From contig CAZKOX010000012.1 in assembly GCA_964554485.1 (NCBI GenBank), positions 1 through 22,136 of the forward strand: a DNA stretch of 22,136 nucleotides, read 5' to 3'. How positions within the stretch are numbered: position 1 is the first letter of the stretch; each line of letters opens with the position of its first letter. Under the pieces are notes generated by a model. The model was given only the letters and a program-made list of their open reading frames with translations, did no database searches and was not told the DNA's origin. This DNA comes from JBBQBM01 sp964554485. GTDB lineage: Bacteria; Patescibacteriota; Saccharimonadia; Saccharimonadales; JAGQMS01. Shown here in pieces: positions 1 to 6,730 of the stretch. A program made the position numbers and the translations under genes.

Positions 1-556
1 TTTCGGCTTTTTTGATTTGTTCGAGGATAATATTAAGTGCTCGTTGGGTGGATAGTTTTGGCGACAAGACTGTTATGCCAGTTTGCTTTGCAAGGCGCGC
101 ATAAATTCCGGACGGCTCGTCGACAACCACCCAGACATCTGGCTTCATAAAACCACAGTCGACAATGATTTGCTGACTAACATCTTTTTTGCCGCGTAGC
201 TCATAATAATATGCGTCACCAAGCCAACTAGTATTGCTGATTACGTATTCTCCGTTTGATTTTGCAGCCTGAGCTTTTTTTAATCGTTCACGCAGTTTAA
301 TAACCACCATTAAGCTCAATGTTTCCGGTGATAATGGCGCAGATGCGGTGTCGAGCAAATACTGGTTAGCAACTAAAACATTCTCTTCGTAATTGCGAAG
401 AGTCGACTCTAAGGATATTTTATTGCCTCTTTTGGAAAGCTCTGCAGCAACTAATTTTGATAACTCGCTAATAATTTTTGAATCAGCACCTTCGAGGACT
501 ATTGACAGTCCTCTTTTTTTCCCACCCGCTTGGGCTTTGGCCGGCGGTTTATTCAT
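1..556 (-). CDS. Thymidylate kinase-like protein without a P-loop (3' end outside window)
   Basis: This leftward frame opens at the ATG at 556 and runs off the left edge, giving about 185 visible residues. The fold order resembles dTMP kinase. There is a first strand LSIVLEGAD at residues 17-25, a segment VISNTSWLGDAYYYELRG where the kinase DR(Y) motif and helix would be, and PDVWVVVDEPSGIYARL, which matches the kinase strand ending in L-D-x-P. The Walker A sequence is missing: the position reads EGADSKII instead of GxxGxGKS. The DR pair is also absent. It is therefore probably a non-catalytic paralogue or a very divergent enzyme. The gene lies 43 bases downstream of the intact dTMP kinase on the same strand, which suggests duplication and possibly a partner role. 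There is no Shine-Dalgarno; a TACACT hexamer at 565-570 ends 8 bases before the ATG. Family assignment is inferred by eye. Confidence 0.6.
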   Translation of the reverse strand, partial: MNKPPAKAQAGGKKRGLSIVLEGADSKIISELSKLVAAELSKRGNKISLESTLRNYEENVLVANQYLLDTASAPLSPETLSLMVVIKLRERLKKAQAAKSNGEYVISNTSWLGDAYYYELRGKKDVSQQIIVDCGFMKPDVWVVVDEPSGIYARLAKQTGITVLSPKLSTQRALNIILEQIKKAE

Positions 557-599
557 CTAATAACAGTGTAAAGCGTTAGTGCCTATAATCAAGAGGCAT

Positions 600-1259
600 C
601 TAGGTTTCGACGCCATCGACTAGAAGCTTGCCGCAGGCCTGCATGATTTGGTCAAAAGTCTCTTGTTTTGTACCACTGGCATCTATTAAGACTGCTCTTC
701 CGCCAAGATCACGAGCAAGCTCTAAAAAACCATTCCGCACTCTGTTTTTAAACTTTTTGTCTTCTGCCTCAAAACGGTCGTCTTGTGGCGCCGTATCTCT
801 TCCTCTATTCCTATCTCTAACACGAGCTTGGGTGACCTCATATGGAGCGTCAAGAATTACTGCTATGTCAGCGCAAACATTTCCAATCGCTAGGTCTGTC
901 GCAGCTCGTGCGTAGGCTAAGTCTAGCCCACGGCCATAGCACTGATACGCCAAAGTACTTAGACAACTTCTGTCAGAAACTACCGACCTGCCCGCTTTTA
1001 AGTTCGGCGTAATAATTCTCTGATGTGAGATATTTCTGTCAGCACTAAAAAGTAGAACTTCAGCCTCTGGGGTTAGTTCAATACTCGGGTCGAGCAGAAG
1101 TGTTCGTATTTGACTTATAGCTCCTCCCGGCTCGCGAGTAAGTTGACTTCCCGTTTCGCCAGCTAAGCGTGCAGCCTGATTGGACTTACCAACACCATCC
1201 GGCCCATCTAGCGTGACATACGCCCCTCTCATTCCCAGTGCTCGTTGCAAATTTGACAT
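600..1259 (-). CDS. tmk: dTMP kinase (thymidylate kinase)
   Basis: This cytosolic enzyme phosphorylates dTMP to dTDP with ATP. At 219 residues it is close to the usual bacterial length of about 205-215. Walker A is GPDGVGKS at residues 19-26. The substrate-binding REPGG is at 42-46, and the DR of the DR(Y/H) motif is at 96-97, followed by a Ser where Tyr is usual. The strand ILDAPYEVTQARV ends at 147, and the arginine-rich lid with DRNRGRD follows at 149-155. A second possible start at residue 10 (MRGAYVTLDG) would bring the protein closer to a standard N-terminus. There is no clear Shine-Dalgarno; TATACT at 1269-1274 lies 9 bases before the ATG. The gene is divergent from thyA, whose product it uses, across a 53-base spacer. 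Function is secure; the exact start is less so. Confidence 0.93.
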   Translation of the reverse strand: MSNLQRALGMRGAYVTLDGPDGVGKSNQAARLAGETGSQLTREPGGAISQIRTLLLDPSIELTPEAEVLLFSADRNISHQRIITPNLKAGRSVVSDRSCLSTLAYQCYGRGLDLAYARAATDLAIGNVCADIAVILDAPYEVTQARVRDRNRGRDTAPQDDRFEAEDKKFKNRVRNGFLELARDLGGRAVLIDASGTKQETFDQIMQACGKLLVDGVET

Positions 1260-1260
1260 A

Positions 1261-1312
1261 TTGTCTAAAGTATACCATCGGTTAATATGTATGTATTAGA
1301 GTAGGAGATTTT
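1261..1312. promoter_or_regulatory. Divergent promoter region between tmk and thyA
   Basis: The 53-base spacer must carry both promoters. Leftward, TATACT (1269-1274, minus strand) sits 9 bases before the tmk ATG. Rightward, TTGTCT at 1261-1266 and TAATAT at 1283-1288 are 16 bases apart and could serve thyA. An AGGAG Shine-Dalgarno at 1303-1307 precedes the thyA ATG. The two promoters overlap, so they probably influence each other. This is pattern-based only. Confidence 0.4.
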
Positions 1313-2233
1313 ATGTCTGAAGTTGTAGGTTATGTGCCGTACGAAGAGCGTCCAGTCTCGACACAATATCGTGACTTACTTGAACGTATCTATACTGAAG
1401 GTGAAGAAAGACAAGTAATCCAAGGTGAGGCTGCTAAGACTATTCTTGGTGCACAAATTCGCTACAACATGAGTAATGGCTTTCCGGTAATTACTGAGAG
1501 AGATTTATCTGTGATGTTTAAGGGTGCGATCGGTGAACACGTAGGGTTTTTAAATGGCGCTAGAACACTCGAAGACTTAGTAAGTTTTGGTATGCCTCGA
1601 GTATTTTGGGATCGTTGGGTTACTGCCGAAAAATGTGCTGATTTTGGTTTGCCGGAAGGTGATCTAGGCGACGGGTCTTATGGTGCTGCCTGGGCCGCTT
1701 TCCCGACTGCTGAAGGAAAGCCCTTTGATCAAATTTACCACGTGGTTAGGCAAATACAGGAAAGACCTGATCTGCGCACTCATCGCATATCGTCTTGGAT
1801 TCCACAATATGCAATACAGCATTCTGGTCTGCCGCCACGTAAAGTAGTTGTTGCTCCATGCCATGGTGAAATTCATGTTATGGCGAATAGCGAAACGAAG
1901 AGTCTTAGTGTGCATCACGTTCAGCGAAGCGGTGACTTTCCGGTTGGCGTTCCCTTAAACATGGTTCAATATGCAGCTTTTGGAATGATGCTAGCGCATG
2001 TGCTTGGTGATTACACCCTAAAAGATGTTGTCTATACGTTCTCTGATGTACATATTTATGAAAGACAGTATCCAGATGTCGAAGAAATGCTTAATCGTGA
2101 ACCAAGACGACTTGGTACTATGGCGTTAGTAAACGCCGAGGATATCGTAGACATAAAGGATTTTAGAAAAGAGAATTTTGCACTGACCGATTATGACCCG
2201 CATCCAAAAATGAAAATTGATACTCCGGTTTAG
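1313..2233 (+). CDS. thyA: Thymidylate synthase (folate-dependent, ThyA family)
   Basis: This enzyme methylates dUMP to dTMP with methylenetetrahydrofolate and releases dihydrofolate. It has 306 residues, longer than the 264 of E. coli because of insertions around 100-180. The catalytic Cys183 lies in APCHGEIHVM, and the phosphate-binding QRSGD is at 204-208. Asn216 in GVPLNMVQYA is the residue that selects dUMP rather than dCMP in this family. SDVHIYERQ at 244-252 and the C-terminal DYDPHPKMKIDTPV match the E. coli C-terminal region closely. The start has a good AGGAG Shine-Dalgarno. The HIT gene follows after 2 bases and is likely co-transcribed. DHFR, which recycles the dihydrofolate, is encoded about 2 kb away. 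The sequence is divergent, but all key residues are kept. Confidence 0.93.
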   Translation: MSEVVGYVPYEERPVSTQYRDLLERIYTEGEERQVIQGEAAKTILGAQIRYNMSNGFPVITERDLSVMFKGAIGEHVGFLNGARTLEDLVSFGMPRVFWDRWVTAEKCADFGLPEGDLGDGSYGAAWAAFPTAEGKPFDQIYHVVRQIQERPDLRTHRISSWIPQYAIQHSGLPPRKVVVAPCHGEIHVMANSETKSLSVHHVQRSGDFPVGVPLNMVQYAAFGMMLAHVLGDYTLKDVVYTFSDVHIYERQYPDVEEMLNREPRRLGTMALVNAEDIVDIKDFRKENFALTDYDPHPKMKIDTPV

Positions 2234-2235
2234 TT

Positions 2236-2679
2236 ATGAGCAATTTTGTAAATCCTAACAATGCTGCGAGAGTAGGTGGTCAAATATACGCTGACGTTAT
2301 TAAAGATATTGCCGAACGTGGTGAATGCCCTTTTTGTCCCGAGAATCTTGCCAGTAATCACAAAAATCCAATTCTACATGAAACAGATAACTGGCTCCTA
2401 ACAGATAATATGTATCCATATGAAGGTGCGGCGGAGCATCTATTGATAATCCATCGAGATCATATTGAAACGATTGATGAAATTATTCCAGAAGCATGGA
2501 GTGAACTGCAGTTAATTGTTGGGTATGCTAAAAAATTACGAGATATTAAGGGTGGTGCATTATTGATGCGATTTGGTGAAACTGCCTATACTGGTGCTTC
2601 AGTTGCTCATCTTCACGCACAGTTAGTTGCTGGTTCGGGCGATCCAGGTGCTGCACCGGTCCTAACTAGAGTTGGCTAG
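2236..2679 (+). CDS. HIT-family nucleotide hydrolase or transferase with an HxHxQ active site
   Basis: This 147-residue histidine-triad protein has a CPFC zinc-type pair at 31-34 and the GAAEHLLIIHRDHIE core strand at 64-78. The triad region VAHLHAQLV (124-132) reads His125-x-His127-x-Gln129. Most HINT and FHIT proteins have His at the third position. Gln there is typical of the GalT and diadenosine-tetraphosphate phosphorylase branches, which transfer a nucleotidyl group to phosphate or sugar phosphate. The middle His127 should be the nucleophile. It starts 2 bases after the thyA stop, and its stop overlaps that of the convergent deaminase gene. The family is clear; the substrate is unknown, though its position beside nucleotide enzymes fits a role in nucleotide metabolism. 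Confidence 0.85.
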   Translation: MSNFVNPNNAARVGGQIYADVIKDIAERGECPFCPENLASNHKNPILHETDNWLLTDNMYPYEGAAEHLLIIHRDHIETIDEIIPEAWSELQLIVGYAKKLRDIKGGALLMRFGETAYTGASVAHLHAQLVAGSGDPGAAPVLTRVG

Positions 2680-3542
2680 TTTGGCTCCTCGACCACTTGA
2701 ATTACTTCAATGCCCTTAGCTTTAAATATGTCGGCAGCATCTAAGAGTGAGTAACCTTCCTTATAATAAACTCGCCTTATTCCAGATTCGGCTACTAATT
2801 TTGCGCAAATAGGACAAGGAAAAGTTGTAACATACAAATCTGATCCATCAAGCTGAATACCATCTCGTGCTGCACTTGCAATCAAACTAGCTTCGGCGTG
2901 AATATTTTTTTGCTTATCAATATCTTGGCCGGCGTCAAAGTTGCTTCTTGGGTCGCCGAAAGTTTCTAGAGTATAGTCCTCCGTTGGGTACGGGTGGTTA
3001 TGCCCTTTTAGTAGTACCATCTTTCCGTCATCAGCCGTAATAACTGCACCAACCTGACGCCACCAGTCTCTACTGTTCTCAGCCTCAGTCTGCGCAACTC
3101 CCATAAGCGATCTATCTAGTTCTTCATATGTGACAACTTTATCTGGTATTACTGGAGATTCTAAGAGAGAAGCTCGTCTATCCCATCGCAAAAAGGTTGG
3201 TTCAAAGTTTACCTTAAAGTGCGCAAGATGATGCTCGGCAAAAGTATAAGATACATCTTCATCCGGCATAGTTATTGGACGTCCAGTTTCAATACGATCT
3301 AAAAAATCGTCTAAATTACTCGGAGTTACAAGTGATACCCGTCTTTCTGGAATAACTACCTGAACCACACTCACCATTAGCCCTGAAGCTAAGGCTCGGA
3401 TATCACGTTCAAGTCTAGGTGTTTCGCGCACCAATTCTTCATTTAGGATTCCAACTTCTCCAGTACGTGCAGATAAGTAATTTACATACCCTTGGTGTAA
3501 GGCAGGCATATATAGGACGTCAGCGCCTTCTCGAGTTGTCAC
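2676..3542 (-). CDS. Deoxycytidylate deaminase with an extra N-terminal nucleotidyltransferase-like domain
   Basis: The C-terminal part (about 150-285) is a zinc-dependent deaminase. HAE at 215-217 supplies a zinc ligand and the proton-shuttle Glu, and PCPIC at 242-246 supplies the two Cys ligands. The spacing and the VGAVI strand at 164-168 suit dCMP deaminase, which makes dUMP for the nearby ThyA. The first 130 or so residues are not found in ordinary dCMP deaminases (about 150-180 residues). They contain HQGY at 16-19 followed by YLSARTGEVGIL, which parallels the HEGH and following helix and strand of the nucleotidyltransferase encoded just upstream. The last His of HxGH is Tyr, so this domain looks degenerate. 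The ATG at 3542 lies 2 bases after the nucleotidyltransferase stop, so the two are translated from one message. Deaminase function is confident; the N-terminal assignment is inference. Confidence 0.82.
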   Translation of the reverse strand: MTTREGADVLYMPALHQGYVNYLSARTGEVGILNEELVRETPRLERDIRALASGLMVSVVQVVIPERRVSLVTPSNLDDFLDRIETGRPITMPDEDVSYTFAEHHLAHFKVNFEPTFLRWDRRASLLESPVIPDKVVTYEELDRSLMGVAQTEAENSRDWWRQVGAVITADDGKMVLLKGHNHPYPTEDYTLETFGDPRSNFDAGQDIDKQKNIHAEASLIASAARDGIQLDGSDLYVTTFPCPICAKLVAESGIRRVYYKEGYSLLDAADIFKAKGIEVIQVVEEPN

Positions 3543-3544
3543 TG

Positions 3545-4132
3545 CTATATACCTCTAATCTTTTGAATAAAATCTTTTGTTAATTTGTTAATCTCCTCAG
3601 CCAAGGAAGATGCACCATCAATTGTTAGTTGTCTGATTCGAGCTGTTGTTGATGTGGTGCTCTGGGCTGGCAGCGTAACAATCTTGCCGCAAGAATTTTT
3701 ATATTTTTGAATAACTTCCCGAGTAAAGTCCTTGGTAGTCGAAGATGTGATTAATATGTCAGGTTTTACGGTTCGTATTAAATCGCCAATCTCCTTCTCG
3801 ACATCACGTACAACTACGTAATCAACATGTCTTAGATGTAGAAGCATCTCAATTCTCTCGTTTTCTGGAACGATTGGTCGATTTGGGCCTTTTCGTTTTC
3901 GCGTTAATTCGTCAGAGTCGACACCGACTATCAAGATACTGCCGTGAGTTTTTGCAATTTCTAAATATTTAGCGTGTCCTTCGTGAATAAGATCATAAAC
4001 ACCCTGCGTCAAAACGATTGTATTACCAAGAGTCTTTAAGCTACTAACAATCTTAGTTAGGTCGTCAAAGTTTTTAATATAGCGAGGGTTAGAAATAATT
4101 TTTTTATTTTTTGCGAGTGTTTTCTTATTCAT
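3545..4132 (-). CDS. HxGH-type nucleotidyltransferase (RfaE2/cytidylyltransferase-like)
   Basis: This 195-residue protein belongs to the cytidylyltransferase-like superfamily. It has TQGVYDLIHEGHAKYL at 42-57 with the catalytic HEGH at 50-53. The nucleotide-binding VGVDSDELTRKRKGPNRPIV runs from 69 to 88, and TSTTARIR at 160-167 is the equivalent of the family's C-terminal signature. It most resembles the adenylyltransferase half of HldE (RfaE domain II), which activates heptose-1-phosphate, but there are no LPS genes here and the substrate is open. I chose the ATG at 4132 because AGAGGA lies about 7 bases upstream; an in-frame ATG at 4147 has no such site. The gene overlaps the end of folA by 8 bases and is followed at once by the deaminase. 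The unusual feature is an N-terminal basic stretch of about 30 residues before the catalytic fold. Confidence 0.8.
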   Translation of the reverse strand: MNKKTLAKNKKIISNPRYIKNFDDLTKIVSSLKTLGNTIVLTQGVYDLIHEGHAKYLEIAKTHGSILIVGVDSDELTRKRKGPNRPIVPENERIEMLLHLRHVDYVVVRDVEKEIGDLIRTVKPDILITSSTTKDFTREVIQKYKNSCGKIVTLPAQSTTSTTARIRQLTIDGASSLAEEINKLTKDFIQKIRGI

Positions 4133-4622
4133 TTTCAATCCTCTCATAAGTTAAAAAATCATAAGGATACTTATTCTGTTCATCGGGTTGATGACACTCT
4201 CTGCTTGTTTGTTGCCAGCCTTCAGCGTCATAATCAACTTTAAAATATGTGTCACCTGGAAATACAGCACCAACCTCTGTTACGTAAAGTCTTTCTACTA
4301 TAGGTAACGCTGCTTTATAAAGTTTTGCCCCGCCTATAACAAAAGACTCTTCTTCACCTTCGACTAAGGCATAGGCTTCTTCAAGGTCCCGAACAATATC
4401 GCAGCCAGCGATATTCAGAACAGTTCTTGATACAACAATATTTTGACGATCCTTAAGGGGCTGTCCTAGAGAATCGTATGTCAGTCGACCCATGATGACA
4501 GGGTGACCGATTGTAAGGGTTCTGAAGTGTTGCATATCGGCTGGCATTTCTCGAGCCCAAGGAATCTTACCTCTATTACCGATAACCCCTCCGGTAGAGT
4601 GTGCAACAATCAAATTTCTCAT
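4125..4622 (-). CDS. folA: Dihydrofolate reductase
   Basis: This enzyme reduces dihydrofolate to tetrahydrofolate with NADPH, regenerating the cofactor consumed by ThyA. At 165 residues it is a normal length. GGVIGNRGKIPW (11-22) is the Met20-loop region. The active-site acid is Asp29 in MPADM, GRLTYDSLG at 45-53 binds NADPH, and FVIGGAKLY at 94-102 is the second cofactor motif. It is the first gene of a three-gene leftward run (folA, nucleotidyltransferase, dCMP deaminase) with overlaps or 2-base gaps, so the three are probably co-expressed. No good Shine-Dalgarno is visible before the ATG. A TTGACA-like hexamer lies at 4659-4664, but its spacing from any -10 is poor. The assignment is secure. 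Confidence 0.94.
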   Translation of the reverse strand: MRNLIVAHSTGGVIGNRGKIPWAREMPADMQHFRTLTIGHPVIMGRLTYDSLGQPLKDRQNIVVSRTVLNIAGCDIVRDLEEAYALVEGEEESFVIGGAKLYKAALPIVERLYVTEVGAVFPGDTYFKVDYDAEGWQQTSRECHQPDEQNKYPYDFLTYERIENE

Positions 4623-4694
4623 AGAAATAATTTATCACACAACAACAAATAAACATGTTGTCAAAAACAAGTTTTTATAATAGTTATGCTTAAG

Positions 4695-4817
4695 CTATTG
4701 TGCTGAATTCTGGGAAAGGTTGTCTGGAGCACTCGGACTGTCGCTGCTACTGATAATGAAGAATGCGGCGCCGCCTAAGAGTGCTGCTGCAAAACCTACG
4801 AGTAATGTTTTTTTCAT
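4695..4817 (-). CDS. Possible 40-residue secreted or membrane-anchored peptide
   Basis: A short frame from the ATG at 4817 encodes MKKTLLVGFAAALLGG, then AAFFIIS, then a Ser/Asp/Pro-rich tail ending NSAQ. This is the classic pattern of a lysine start, a hydrophobic helix of about 18 residues and a polar tail, as in a signal peptide or single-helix anchor. There is no lipobox Cys. It lies 61 bases downstream of rplA on the same strand, so it could ride on the ribosomal message. No convincing Shine-Dalgarno precedes it, which is the main doubt. The rest of 4623-4878 shows nothing else that I can support. The product is unknown. Confidence 0.45.
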   Translation of the reverse strand: MKKTLLVGFAAALLGGAAFFIISSSDSPSAPDNLSQNSAQ

Positions 4818-4878
4818 ATTGGAGTAAGGAAATCGGCTACGTATTACCGCAACCGACCTCTTGATCTATATTTTAAAC

Positions 4879-5844
4879 CTACAACTCGCTTATGGCAACC
4901 CTAACAGATGGTCCCATGCTAGTAGAAAAGTGGACTGACTTAATGAGCGCACCCTTAACACTGGCCGGCTTGTTGCCCTTAATGCTAGCAATTACGGCAT
5001 CGGCGTTTTGCTTAATCTTATCTGCACCGAAACTAACTTTACCGATTCCGACGTGGACTATACCAGTGCTGTCGACACGGTATTCTAGACGCCCAGCTTT
5101 AGCTTGCTCAACGGCCTTAACGATATTTGTCGTAACTGTTCCGCTTTTTGGATTAGGCATTAAGCCTTTAGGTCCAAGTAGTCGAGCATATTTTGCTAAC
5201 TTTGGCATCATCGTAGGAACTGTTATTAGCAAATCAAAATCAATCACATTCTTGTCTAGTTGCTGCAAGAACTCTTCACTTCCTGCGATGTCTGCGCCTG
5301 CGGTCTTAGCGGCTTTGACGTCGTCAGTGTCAGCAAAAACAGCAACTCTTACGGTCTTTCCGGTACCGGCAGGCAATGTTAAGTTATCACGCATGTTTTG
5401 GTCGGCCTGTTTTGGGTCAACATTAAGATTAACGTGAAGTTCAACTGTTGAATCAAACTTTGTAGCTGATGTCTTAAGAGCTAGTTCGATGGCTTCTTTT
5501 AGGCTGTATTCTTTGTCTTTTTCGATAAGTTTAGCGACTTCTCGGTATTTTTTGCCAGCTCTTTCTGCTCGTGAACGTGCTGGTTTAGCTGACATTTTTG
5601 GCTTTTCAGCCTTCGCCAAGGCTTCGGCAGACTGCGCCTTGCGGCTTGCTTTAATCTGCTTTTCTTCTGCTTCAACAACAGCTTTGGCGCTGCGTTTGCC
5701 GGCTTTGGCTAACGGTTTTGTCGCTACTTTTTCGGTGGCTGTTTCTTGATCTGCTGAATTCTTAACTGTACTAACTTCTTCAATAACCCCATCTTTTATC
5801 TCCTGGTTAGTTGTTTTTGGTGATTTCTTGGTTGTTTCTTTCAT
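4879..5844 (-). CDS. rplA: Ribosomal protein L1 with long N-terminal extension
   Basis: L1 forms the mobile stalk of the 50S subunit at the E site and often represses its own mRNA. The normal L1 body begins near residue 97 (GKKYREVAKLIEKDKEYSLKEA). Recognisable segments are DQNMRDNLTLPAGTGKTVRVAVF, the hinge region ending in LMPNPKSGTVT, and the C-terminal KPASVKGALIKSVHFSTSMGP. The protein is 321 residues, against about 230 usually. The extra 95 or so N-terminal residues are rich in Lys, Ala, Glu and Thr and look disordered. The ATG has a strong GAGGAG Shine-Dalgarno that directly follows an L1-binding RNA motif (5856-5885), so autoregulation is likely. It is separated from rplK by an unknown gene, which is unusual. 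Confidence 0.95.
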   Translation of the reverse strand: MKETTKKSPKTTNQEIKDGVIEEVSTVKNSADQETATEKVATKPLAKAGKRSAKAVVEAEEKQIKASRKAQSAEALAKAEKPKMSAKPARSRAERAGKKYREVAKLIEKDKEYSLKEAIELALKTSATKFDSTVELHVNLNVDPKQADQNMRDNLTLPAGTGKTVRVAVFADTDDVKAAKTAGADIAGSEEFLQQLDKNVIDFDLLITVPTMMPKLAKYARLLGPKGLMPNPKSGTVTTNIVKAVEQAKAGRLEYRVDSTGIVHVGIGKVSFGADKIKQNADAVIASIKGNKPASVKGALIKSVHFSTSMGPSVRVAISEL

Positions 5845-5855
5845 TCTTTTCTCCT

Positions 5856-5885
5856 CGTGGTGTTAGCGGCACTCGGCCTCCCACA
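5856..5885 (-). promoter_or_regulatory. L1-binding autoregulatory RNA site before rplA
   Basis: On the minus strand the RNA reads GUGG, GA, GGC, a CGAGU loop, GCC, GCUAACA, CCAC. The outer stem is GUGG (5884-5881) with CCAC (5860-5857), and the inner stem is GGC (5878-5876) with GCC (5870-5868). The asymmetric internal loop holds GA on one side and GCUAACA on the other. This matches, from memory, the L1 site of 23S helices 76-78 (GUGGGAG ... AAAUACCAC) and known L1 mRNA targets (GGAGGC ... GCCGAGAAAC). It lies immediately before the rplA Shine-Dalgarno, so L1 binding would block its own translation. The basis is motif matching; the regulatory role is inferred from the L1 family. Confidence 0.75.
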
Positions 5886-5891
5886 ATTAAT

Positions 5892-6278
5892 TTATAGTTT
5901 TATTGGCTCAAAACATTCACCGACTTGTTGCTCTGCTGCTGGTGTGTCGGTTGCGACGACATGCTCTTCAACTACTTCACTAGCATCGACGATTCCGTTA
6001 AGTGGTGCGTGTAGCGCTGCCTTCAAATCTTCGCGTCTTTTTGCAGCGGCCGGTAGTTCAAGCTCAAGCGTTGCAGCGATCTCAGCGATTACTCCTCTCT
6101 TACTACCACCGTGAGCAGCTACATTTGTGGCCCACGGATTCAAGCCAGCTTCTCTTAACCTTTCTACAAGCAAATCTTCAGCGGAGCCTATGCCACGAAT
6201 AGCTGAAAGTATAACGTGAATCTCAGTTTCAGTAAGCGGACCTCTAGATCCAGTTTTTTCGTGTTTTTGTCCGAGCAT
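5892..6278 (-). CDS. Unknown protein inserted between rplK and rplA
   Basis: This 128-residue protein belongs to no family I recognise. It has a helical N-terminal part (LTETEIHVILSAIRGIGSAE at 15-34, then LLVERLREAGLNPWATN), a Gly/His turn (AAHGGSKRG) and a second helical region with an Ala/Leu-rich stretch near 66-90. The tail is acidic and unstructured and ends in CFEPIKL. The ATG is separated from the rplK stop by a single base, so it is probably translationally coupled to L11, and the L1 motif follows its stop after 6 bases. Codon use looks like that of its neighbours. An extra gene between L11 and L1 breaks one of the most conserved gene pairs in bacteria. Being a real gene is likely; its function is unknown. 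Confidence 0.7.
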   Translation of the reverse strand: MLGQKHEKTGSRGPLTETEIHVILSAIRGIGSAEDLLVERLREAGLNPWATNVAAHGGSKRGVIAEIAATLELELPAAAKRREDLKAALHAPLNGIVDASEVVEEHVVATDTPAAEQQVGECFEPIKL

Positions 6279-6279
6279 C

Positions 6280-6714
6280 TTATTTCTCGATTTCTACACC
6301 CATGCTTCGGGCTGTTCCGGCAACAATTTTCTTAACGGCTTCAACATCATCGCTATTCATGTCAGCCATCTTGGCTTCGGCGATCTCTGTAAGTTGTTTG
6401 TCAGACAGTTTCTTTGAAACTTTTTCCGTATTTGGCTTGCCTGAACCCTTTTCGATACCTAGTTTGGCTCGAATAAGATCGTCGGTTGGCGCACCAATAA
6501 CTCGAAAGTCCATCGTACGGTCTTCGTAGATAGCAATATGTGCCGTAACGGTGACGTTGCCCATGTCTTTAGTTTGCTCGTTAAAAGGATTAATAAAATC
6601 CATCATATTAACGCCGTATTGACCCAAAATTGAACCAACCGGTGGCGCAGCAGTTGCTTTACCAGCCGGGATTTTCATCTTTAAATTTGCTTTAACTTTT
6701 TTGGCATCTGCCAT
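6280..6714 (-). CDS. rplK: Ribosomal protein L11
   Basis: L11 binds the GTPase-associated centre of 23S rRNA. The 144-residue length is normal. The N-terminal domain carries KMKIPAGKATAAPPVGSILG (13-32), the proline-rich face bound by thiostrepton in other species, and GQYGVNMMDFINPFNEQT follows. The C-terminal RNA-binding domain includes KLGIEKGSGKPNTEKVSKKL and ends KIVAGTARSMGVEIEK, all family hallmarks. The ATG has a CGGAG Shine-Dalgarno. A palindromic repeat (6731-6806) lies in its upstream region, separating it from the three unknown genes that intervene between nusG and this gene. Confidence 0.96.
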   Translation of the reverse strand: MADAKKVKANLKMKIPAGKATAAPPVGSILGQYGVNMMDFINPFNEQTKDMGNVTVTAHIAIYEDRTMDFRVIGAPTDDLIRAKLGIEKGSGKPNTEKVSKKLSDKQLTEIAEAKMADMNSDDVEAVKKIVAGTARSMGVEIEK

Positions 6715-6730
6715 TTCATAACTCCGTTAT

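Noticed and set aside
4892..5437. Plus-strand open frame of 181 residues opposite rplA
   Set aside because: It is the shadow of L1; its Ser/Leu-rich composition mirrors the lysine-rich and valine-rich codons of the real gene.
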